Below, one piece after another: positions 42,367 to 48,434 of a stretch of 48,434 nt of DNA. The first letter of the stretch is position 1, and every line of letters begins with the position of its first letter. The translations under genes and the position numbers were made by a program. The notes under the pieces are model-generated. The model made no database searches and was not told the origin of the DNA. It saw only the letters and a list, made by a program, of their open reading frames with translations. The stretch covers positions 1-48,434 of the forward strand of contig JAVBOL010000008.1 of the NCBI GenBank assembly GCA_031550615.1, written 5' to 3'. The stretch comes from JAVBOW01 sp031550615 (GTDB taxonomy: Bacteria; Bacteroidota; Bacteroidia; Bacteroidales; Rikenellaceae).

Positions 42367-42388
42367 AAAAAGCCCCTCGGGGCTTTTT
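42367..42388. terminator. Intrinsic terminator after the sulfatase-fold gene
   Basis: AAAAAGCCC (42367-42375), CTCG loop, GGGCTTTTT (42380-42388): a 9-bp stem usable on both strands. Confidence 0.85.
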
Positions 42389-42391
42389 CTG

Positions 42392-42964
42392 TTACTTCTT
42401 GGCGCCTATTGGCGTCCCGGCGGCGGGATACGTCGCCAGTATCTTGGCCACGGCGGCGGCGATCTGCTTGTCGGGGTCGGAGAGCGGCGAGTCTATCTCG
42501 CTGTTGCCCACGCCTTCCCAGAACAGCTGGTTGGTCTTGGCATCCACCATGTCGACGATCACCGAACCGTCCTTATAGTCCTCGACGTTGAATGTGGTAT
42601 TAGCCGAGGCCATTCCCATACCTCCGCCCCAATAGCCGTAGGGACGGTAGAATCCGCCGTAACCGTATATGTCGGTGTTGGCCGAAACGGACTTCTTATC
42701 TTTCACGATAGTGTTGATATTTATCAGGAAATCAGGGTTCTCGGCCACTTCGGCATAACCTTTGGCCTTGAGCTGGTCACGCACTGCGGCGACCAGGCGC
42801 TCCTGGTTAAGTTCGCTCACGCTGCGGTTGGCGTGCTGGTAGAGGGCGAAAGTCTTCATTGCGGAAAAATCCTTCGAGTGGTCATAGTCTACATTGACCG
42901 TCAGGGGAGTGCAGGATGCCAGCGCAATCGCGGCGGCGGCGATCAAAACGGATAATTTTTTCAT
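42392..42964 (-). CDS. DUF4136 lipoprotein
   Basis: A 190-aa lipoprotein: lipobox ALASC with Cys18, then the DUF4136 pattern VDYDHSKDFSAMKTFALYQ, RLVAAVRDQLKAKGYAEV and IVDMVDAKTNQLFWEGVGNSEI. A Gly/Tyr-rich loop (YGYGGFYRPYGYWGGG) is in the middle. Function of the family is unknown; it is a common envelope component in Bacteroidota. Confidence 0.88.
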   Translation of the reverse strand: MKKLSVLIAAAAIALASCTPLTVNVDYDHSKDFSAMKTFALYQHANRSVSELNQERLVAAVRDQLKAKGYAEVAENPDFLININTIVKDKKSVSANTDIYGYGGFYRPYGYWGGGMGMASANTTFNVEDYKDGSVIVDMVDAKTNQLFWEGVGNSEIDSPLSDPDKQIAAAVAKILATYPAAGTPIGAKK

Positions 42965-43052
42965 AACTGTAAGTTTTAAATATATTGGTTTGCCCTCATT
43001 ACTATCAATTACTGTGCAAATTTTTGTAATTTCACCCTGTTAATATCTTTTT

Positions 43053-43979
43053 ATGATGAAAACAGCCAACGACATCACCCTTACCATCGGGAATACGCCG
43101 CTCGTCGAACTTGCCGCCTGGAGCCGCAGCCGGGGGCTCGACCGCGCCATAATAGCCAAAACCGAACGCACCAACCCTGGCGGCAGCGTCAAGGACCGCA
43201 TAGCCCTCTCGATGGTCGACGCGGCGGAAAAATGCGGCGCGTTAACCCCCGGGGCCACCATCGTCGAGCCAACGAGCGGCAACACGGGCATAGGGCTGGC
43301 CGTGGTCGCCGCCGCGCGGGGCTATAAGCTGGTGTTGACCATGCCCGAGACGATGAGCGTCGAGCGCCGCCGCCTACTCGCCGCGCTGGGGGCCCAAATA
43401 GTGCTCACGCCGGGGGCGGAGGGCATGGCCGGTTCTATAAAGCGCGCCGGGCAGATCGTGGCCTCGACGCCGGGGGCGCTGATGCCCGGCCAGTTCGACA
43501 ATCCGGCCAACCCGCTGGCGCACCGCCTGACAACAGCCGTCGAGATATGGGAAGACACCGCGGGCGGGATAGACATACTGGTCGCCGGGGTGGGCACGGG
43601 GGGCACGCTCTGCGGATGCAGCGCAAGGCTCAAGGAGCTTAATCCCGCCATACGGGCTGTGGGAGTCGAGCCCGCGGAATCGCCCGTGCTATCGGGCGGC
43701 AAACCCTCCCCGCACGGCATACAGGGCATAGGCGCAGGGTTCGTGCCGGGCAACTACGACGCTACGGTGGTGGACGCCGTGGAGACGGTGACCACAGAGG
43801 AGGCGAAACAGGTCATGCGCGAGGTGGCCCGCACCGAGGGGCTGCTGATCGGCATCTCGTCCGGAGCGGCGCTATGCGCTGCGGCACGGGTCGCGGCACG
43901 CCCAGAAAATCGCGACAAAATGATAGTGGTCATATTGCCCGACAGCGGCGAACGCTACCTTTCGATGGATATATTTTAG
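43053..43979 (+). CDS. cysK: Cysteine synthase (O-acetylserine sulfhydrylase)
   Basis: Makes cysteine from O-acetylserine and sulfide with PLP. The 308-aa protein has the PLP Lys in NPGGSVKDR (Lys47), the phosphate-binding TSGNTG near 74, VAGVGTGGTLCG and the C-terminal ILPDSGERYLS. An alternative start is the next ATG at 43056. It ends 28 nt before the convergent UbiD-family gene. Confidence 0.95.
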   Translation: MMKTANDITLTIGNTPLVELAAWSRSRGLDRAIIAKTERTNPGGSVKDRIALSMVDAAEKCGALTPGATIVEPTSGNTGIGLAVVAAARGYKLVLTMPETMSVERRRLLAALGAQIVLTPGAEGMAGSIKRAGQIVASTPGALMPGQFDNPANPLAHRLTTAVEIWEDTAGGIDILVAGVGTGGTLCGCSARLKELNPAIRAVGVEPAESPVLSGGKPSPHGIQGIGAGFVPGNYDATVVDAVETVTTEEAKQVMREVARTEGLLIGISSGAALCAAARVAARPENRDKMIVVILPDSGERYLSMDIF

Positions 43980-44007
43980 AGCTAATTTTGAAACTTTACC
44001 GAAGCTC

Positions 44008-45849
44008 TTAGCCTTTGGAGTATTGCGCCCCGCCGGGAAACACCATCGGCGCATACCTCAACGAGGGCGAGGGGATGAACTCCCCGAGGCCGTATTCCCT
44101 CCACCGGCCATCGACCAGGGCGATGGTTTCCGGAGATGAGGTCACAACGTTGGGCCAGCGCACGGGATAACCTTCGCCCTGCCCGGGCAGTTTGCTGCGC
44201 CCGTCGGCGATGAGCGTCCGCCCTGCCACGCGCATGTCGCGCGCAGGGTCGCAGTCGCCCGCCGCAAGCCACAGCGCCTCGACGGGGGTGAGCCCGGCGG
44301 CGGCCTTATCCACCACAACGATAAAATTTACCTCCAGCCCGTTGGCCCCGATGAAGGCCGGAATGTCGAGCGCCTCGACGGGGTTCGCGTGCACTATCAG
44401 CGCGCTCCACTGCGCGGCTGCGGAAGCGTCGGCGGAGAGCACCCCGCCGCAAAATTCGAGCCTGTCGGGCACGGCAACCGTCCGCGGTTCGCCGCCGCGA
44501 GTGGCGTCCAACGCCACTTTGCCGCCCTGCCCCATCGTGGGCGTGGTGTGGTCGAGCACGTCCAGCACACCTTTCGAGAATGTAACGTCGCGCGCGGGAT
44601 CGACGCTGCGCAAAAGCGCGGCTATCGCAGAGGGGTCCCGCACATCGGCGCACGCGGGGGCCAGCACCAGCATTTTATTGAACATCATCTGCCCCGCGCC
44701 CCACAGCGCACCCGCGACCTTGAAGGGCTGGCCCGGATAGCTGACCTCGATCGAGGCGACGGCTATGTTGTGCGCCACACCGGCATCTGGCATCCACAGA
44801 TCACATATCTCGGGCTGCAAAGCCAGGCGGATCGGTTCTAAAAATATCTTTTCGGTCGCCCGGGCGATGTAGGCGTCCTCCTGGGGCGGGATGCCCACTA
44901 TGGTCGCCGGGTAGACCGCGCCGCGCCGGTGGGTGATCGCTTCGAGGTGGAACACCGGGTAGCTGTCCTCCAGGGAATAGAATCCGGTGTGGTCGCCGAA
45001 AGGCCCTTCCGCTACCTTCTCTTCTGTGGGGTCGACCCACCCTTCAAGGACGAAATCGCAGTCGGCGGGCACCATCAGATCGTTGGTCAGGCACTTTACC
45101 AGCCTGACAGGTTTACCCCTTAAAAACCCCGCCAGCAGCCACTCGTCCATATTGTCCGGCATGGGCGCCGTGGCGGCGTATGTGTAGGCCGGGTCGCCCC
45201 CCAGGCAGACGCTCACGGGCATGCGCCGACCGAGTCGTTTATATTCGCGGTAGTGGCGCTCACCCGTCTTGTGCATGTGCCAATGCATCCCGGTGGCGTT
45301 TTCGGACAAGACCTGCATGCGGTACATTCCGGCGTTGCGCACCCCGGTGAGGGGGTCGACGGTGCAGACTATCGGCAGGGTCACGAAGCGCCCCCCGTCG
45401 TGCGGCCAGCATTTGAGTATCGGCAGCGCCGAAAGCCGCGCGTCTTCCCCGCGCAGGACGACCTGCTGGCACTCCCCGCGCGAAGAGGATGTGGTGGGCA
45501 GCCAGCGCGACATGCCCGCCAGGGTTGGCAGCATGCGCAACTTGTCGACCACGCCCTCGTGCGGGGAGGTCAACTCTTTAAAGAGCGTTCTGATGCGCGC
45601 GCCTATCTCGTCGAGCGATCCGACCCCGAGCGCCATCGCGATGCGCTTCTCGGACCCCATCTGGTTGGTCAGCACAGAAAATCCTGTGCCGGTATTCTCG
45701 AACAGCAGGGCGCGCCCCCCGCCGGGACGCTTAGACTCGCGGTCGGTCAGCTCGGCGATCTCCAGCACGGGGTCGACCGGGACGGTTATGCGGCAAAGTT
45801 CGCCGGCGGCCTCCAATGCACTGATATATTGCGTGAGATTACGATACAT
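44008..45849 (-). CDS. UbiD-family prenylated-FMN decarboxylase
   Basis: A 613-aa protein of the UbiD fold, including the characteristic EGPFGDHTGFYS motif with the active-site Glu, the N-terminal ELCRITVPVDP segment and a C-terminal domain with a long extension. Family members decarboxylate aromatic or unsaturated acids with prenylated FMN made by UbiX. The longer ~600-aa members are often annotated as menaquinone (futalosine-route) decarboxylases, but menG alone in the window does not prove that route. No ubiX is present here. Confidence 0.85.
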   Translation of the reverse strand: MYRNLTQYISALEAAGELCRITVPVDPVLEIAELTDRESKRPGGGRALLFENTGTGFSVLTNQMGSEKRIAMALGVGSLDEIGARIRTLFKELTSPHEGVVDKLRMLPTLAGMSRWLPTTSSSRGECQQVVLRGEDARLSALPILKCWPHDGGRFVTLPIVCTVDPLTGVRNAGMYRMQVLSENATGMHWHMHKTGERHYREYKRLGRRMPVSVCLGGDPAYTYAATAPMPDNMDEWLLAGFLRGKPVRLVKCLTNDLMVPADCDFVLEGWVDPTEEKVAEGPFGDHTGFYSLEDSYPVFHLEAITHRRGAVYPATIVGIPPQEDAYIARATEKIFLEPIRLALQPEICDLWMPDAGVAHNIAVASIEVSYPGQPFKVAGALWGAGQMMFNKMLVLAPACADVRDPSAIAALLRSVDPARDVTFSKGVLDVLDHTTPTMGQGGKVALDATRGGEPRTVAVPDRLEFCGGVLSADASAAAQWSALIVHANPVEALDIPAFIGANGLEVNFIVVVDKAAAGLTPVEALWLAAGDCDPARDMRVAGRTLIADGRSKLPGQGEGYPVRWPNVVTSSPETIALVDGRWREYGLGEFIPSPSLRYAPMVFPGGAQYSKG

Positions 45850-45865
45850 GATTATTATTTGTCAA

Positions 45866-45873
45866 CAAAATTA
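45866..45873 (-). promoter_or_regulatory. -7 element of the UbiD-family gene
   Basis: Minus-strand TAATTTTG, exact TAnnTTTG, 16 nt before the ATG. The -33 region is T-rich but not consensus. Confidence 0.5.
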
Positions 45874-45895
45874 AGGATTGTTAATATAAAAACAG

Positions 45896-45903
45896 TAAAT
45901 TTG
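45896..45903 (+). promoter_or_regulatory. -7 element of the mutAB operon
   Basis: TAAATTTG, exact match; a TTG at 45878-45880 is 15 nt upstream, shorter than usual. The ATG is at 45955. Confidence 0.5.
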
Positions 45904-45954
45904 CGGAATTATTTGCCCAAAGCGACAAACAAACTACAAATCACATAAATAATT

Positions 45955-47835
45955 ATGGCAAATCAAAAGCAGTCAAAGCTGTTTTCGCAGTTTCCCCCGG
46001 TTCCGACCGAAAAATGGGAAGAGGTGATCGCAGCCGACCTTAAAGGCGCCGACTACCACAAGAAACTCGTGTGGCAGACCGGCGAGGGCTTCGAAGTGCG
46101 CCCCTACTACCGCGCCGAAGACCTTAAAGGCCTCACATTCATGGGTGCGGGCGCAGGTGAATTCCCATACGTGCGCGGCACGAAGGCCTGCAACGCCTGG
46201 AAGATCCACCAGACACTCAAAGTAACGGACTACGCCGCCGCCAACGCCGAGGCGCTCAGGGCACTCGCCTCGGGCACCGAGTCGCTGGGTTTCAATTTCA
46301 CTTCGAAAGAGGTAAGCGCCGCCGAGTTGGACACCCTGCTCAAGGGCATCGACCTGACAAAGACCCCCGTGGTTTTCTGCGGCAACCATGCCGCCGCCGA
46401 GGTGGCAGCTGTAATGATCGAAAAGATCAAGGCGATGGGCGAAAAGGGCAAAGAGGTCCGCGCCGCCTTTATCGTCGACCCCTATATCAACTGCCTGACC
46501 CTGAAGGGGGCTTTCGGCTGCTCTGAGGACGGCGGCAAGTGCATCGACAAGATCGCCGCCCTGGCCAAAGCCGCCGAAGGGCTGCACGTTCGTGTGGCCG
46601 GGGTCAACGGCCACCAGTTCAACAGCTGCGGCTCGACCATCGTCCAGGAGCTGGCATTTACGATCTCCGTGGGCCATGAATATCTCGTGCGCCTGATGGA
46701 CGCCGGACTGACCGTGGACCAGGCCGCACAGGCTATCCGCTTTTCTATGTCGGTGGGCGCCAACTACTTCATGGAGATAGCCAAAGTCCGCGCGGCGCGC
46801 ATGCTGTGGGCTTCGATAGTCAAGGCTTACGCTCCCAAATGCTCGTGCAGCGAAAAGATGAACCTGCACGCCGTGACCTCGCGCTGGAACATGACCGCCT
46901 ACGACCCCTACGTTAATATGCTGCGCGGCACGACCGAGGGCATGAGCGCCGCCATCGCCGGGGTGCACTCGCTCGAAGTGCTGCCTTTCGACGCGCCTTT
47001 CCGTCCCGCGACCGATTTCAGTTCGCGCATAGCGCGCAACGTGCAGCTGCTACTCAAGCACGAATCGCACATCGACCAGGTCGTAGACCCCGCCGGCGGA
47101 TCGTACTATATCGAAAACCTCACCCAAAGCATCGCCGACCAGGCGTGGGCGCTCTTCAAGCAGGTCGAGGAGAAGGGCGGCTACATGGCCGCATTCAAAG
47201 CCGGCTGGATCCAGGAGCAGGTAGGCGCTTCGGCTGCCAAAAAAGAGCAGCAGATCGCCACGCGCCGCCTCACACTGCTGGGCACCAACCAGTTCCCTAA
47301 TTTCTCTGAAAAGGCCGACGCAGCGATAACCGCCGAAACGGTTACCCCAGGCGCATGCAGCTGCAAATGCACCGAGAAGAAAGAGGGGCTCAATCCCCTG
47401 CGCCCCTTCCGCGGGGCGATGGCCTTCGAGCAGCTTCGTCTGCAGGTCGACCGCTCGGGTAAAAAGCCCAGGGCGTTCATGCTCACCTGCGGCGCGCTGG
47501 CTTTCGCCCGCGCACGTGCGCAGTTCGCATGCAACTTCTTCGCATGCGCAGGGATAGAGGTGGTCGACAACACCTATTTCGCCTCGGTAGAGGAGGGCGC
47601 CAAAGCGGCCCTGGCCTCGAAAGCCGAGATCGTGGTCATCTGCGCCGCGGACGACGACTACGCAATCCTCGCGCCCCAGGCCAAAGCGCTGCTGGGCGAC
47701 AAGGCGATCCTCGTGGTGGCCGGCGCTCCCGCCTCGCAACCCGAGCTCGAAGAAAAGGGTATCACCAACTTCATCAGCGTACGCAGCAACGTGCTCGAAA
47801 CGCTGCGCAATTACGTTAAGCAACTCGGCCTGTAA
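45955..47835 (+). CDS. mutA: Methylmalonyl-CoA mutase small subunit
   Basis: Non-catalytic partner of the B12-dependent interconversion of succinyl-CoA and methylmalonyl-CoA, a step in propionate production. The 626-aa product has the TIM-barrel-like part and a Rossmann-type C-terminal domain that lacks the cobalamin-binding DxHxxG, as expected for MutA. YAPKCSCSEKMNLHAVTSRWNM and VVDPAGGSYYIENLT fit Bacteroidota MutA. A Cys cluster CSCKC occurs in the linker near residue 468. mutB starts 11 nt after its stop. Confidence 0.95.
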   Translation: MANQKQSKLFSQFPPVPTEKWEEVIAADLKGADYHKKLVWQTGEGFEVRPYYRAEDLKGLTFMGAGAGEFPYVRGTKACNAWKIHQTLKVTDYAAANAEALRALASGTESLGFNFTSKEVSAAELDTLLKGIDLTKTPVVFCGNHAAAEVAAVMIEKIKAMGEKGKEVRAAFIVDPYINCLTLKGAFGCSEDGGKCIDKIAALAKAAEGLHVRVAGVNGHQFNSCGSTIVQELAFTISVGHEYLVRLMDAGLTVDQAAQAIRFSMSVGANYFMEIAKVRAARMLWASIVKAYAPKCSCSEKMNLHAVTSRWNMTAYDPYVNMLRGTTEGMSAAIAGVHSLEVLPFDAPFRPATDFSSRIARNVQLLLKHESHIDQVVDPAGGSYYIENLTQSIADQAWALFKQVEEKGGYMAAFKAGWIQEQVGASAAKKEQQIATRRLTLLGTNQFPNFSEKADAAITAETVTPGACSCKCTEKKEGLNPLRPFRGAMAFEQLRLQVDRSGKKPRAFMLTCGALAFARARAQFACNFFACAGIEVVDNTYFASVEEGAKAALASKAEIVVICAADDDYAILAPQAKALLGDKAILVVAGAPASQPELEEKGITNFISVRSNVLETLRNYVKQLGL

Positions 47836-47846
47836 AAAGAACAGTT

Positions 47847-48434
47847 ATGAGAGCAAAATTTTCAGACATTTCATATAAGGGTGACTCAGCGGAGGCTTGT
47901 GGTACCCAACAGAAGGCTTGCGGGCAGGGCGTATGGCTCACCGCCGAGCAGATACCCGTCAAGGGCGACTACACCGCCTTCGACCTTGAGGGTATGGAAC
48001 ACCTCAACTACGCAGCCGGTATAGCGCCGTTCCTGCGCGGCCCCTACAGCACCATGTACGTGATGCGTCCCTGGACCATCCGCCAGTACGCAGGTTTCTC
48101 GACCGCCGAAGAGAGTAACGCATTCTACCGCCGCAACCTCGCGTCGGGGCAGAAGGGCCTCTCGGTGGCCTTCGACCTGGCTACGCACCGCGGCTACAAC
48201 GCCGACCACCCCCGCGTGGTGGGCGACGTGGGTAAGGCCGGCGTGTCGATCTGCTCGGTCGAGGACATGAAGGTGCTATTCGACGGCATCCCGCTCGACA
48301 AAATGTCGGTGTCGATGACCATGAACGGCGCGGTGCTGCCCATCCTGGCTTTCTACATCGTCGCCGGAAAGGAGCATGGAGCAACGCTCGACCAGCTGTC
48401 CGGGACGATCCAGAACGACATCCTAAAACAGTTC
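47847..48434 (+). CDS. mutB: Methylmalonyl-CoA mutase large subunit, partial
   Basis: The first 196 residues of the catalytic subunit, cut by the right edge; the frame is open to the last base. It contains RPWTIRQYAGFSTAEESNAFYRRNLASGQKGLSVAFDLATHRGYNADHPRV and the start of the barrel (SMTMNGAVLP), both typical of the large subunit. The cobalamin-binding domain would lie beyond the window. Confidence 0.95.
   Translation, partial: MRAKFSDISYKGDSAEACGTQQKACGQGVWLTAEQIPVKGDYTAFDLEGMEHLNYAAGIAPFLRGPYSTMYVMRPWTIRQYAGFSTAEESNAFYRRNLASGQKGLSVAFDLATHRGYNADHPRVVGDVGKAGVSICSVEDMKVLFDGIPLDKMSVSMTMNGAVLPILAFYIVAGKEHGATLDQLSGTIQNDILKQF

Overview
The window is about 48.4 kb of a GC-rich chromosome from the phylum Bacteroidota. 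The gene set and GC content fit a Rikenellaceae (Alistipes-like) bacterium best. The evidence is the repeated Bacteroidota promoter signature (TTG or TTTG, about 20 nt, TAnnTTTG) ahead of many genes, the rseC-rnfBCDGEA operon order, a BtuB-like TonB receptor behind a cobalamin riboswitch, Bacteroidota-type MutA/MutB, and many DUF-type envelope lipoproteins. The genus is inference. I found no tRNA, rRNA, CRISPR array, transposase or integrase. Nearly all of it is core metabolism and envelope biology.

Layout. 1-3.8 kb: dxs (cut by the left edge) diverges from an OmpA lipoprotein-pyrH-frr operon. 3.9-7.4 kb: a leftward nucleotidyltransferase-galM-sugar permease operon. 7.7-12.6 kb: a degenerate M23 protein, dxr, rseP, a palindrome cluster and radA. 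12.6-17.9 kb: the leftward rseC-rnfBCDGEA redox pump. 18.0-19.3 kb: an AT-richer island with a candidate small RNA, a small XRE regulator, a promoter-short RNA-terminator unit and a frameshifted NYN-domain gene. 19.3-22.8 kb: an MFS carrier and a TPR protein. 22.9-25.9 kb: purA, a glycine-zipper OmpA lipoprotein, a META-like lipoprotein and ridA. 25.9-28.3 kb: the BtuB-like receptor and its B12 riboswitch. 28.4-34.1 kb: a secreted unknown, a LolC/E-like permease with menG, an SDR, a YugP-like peptidase, upp and a small outer-membrane protein. 34.2-39.8 kb: metY-metX-purD-membrane protein, and a CDF metal exporter. 39.9-46 kb: a DUF5106/thioredoxin protein fused by overlap to a sulfatase-fold protein, a DUF4136 lipoprotein, cysK and a UbiD-family decarboxylase. 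46-48.4 kb: mutA and the start of mutB.

How the genes fit together. dxs and dxr are steps one and two of the MEP isoprenoid pathway. Isoprenoids feed menaquinone, to which menG and possibly the UbiD-family enzyme contribute. Rnf couples ferredoxin and NAD to an ion gradient. Methylmalonyl-CoA mutase needs adenosylcobalamin, and the riboswitch-controlled receptor would import B12 for it. metX, metY and cysK give sulfhydrylation routes to homocysteine and cysteine. purA, purD, pyrH and upp are nucleotide genes.

The most unusual signals are the two short structured transcripts in the 18-19 kb island, one of them placed promoter-RNA-terminator directly ahead of a putative NYN RNase, and three proteins that have lost family catalytic residues (GalM, M23, sulfatase).
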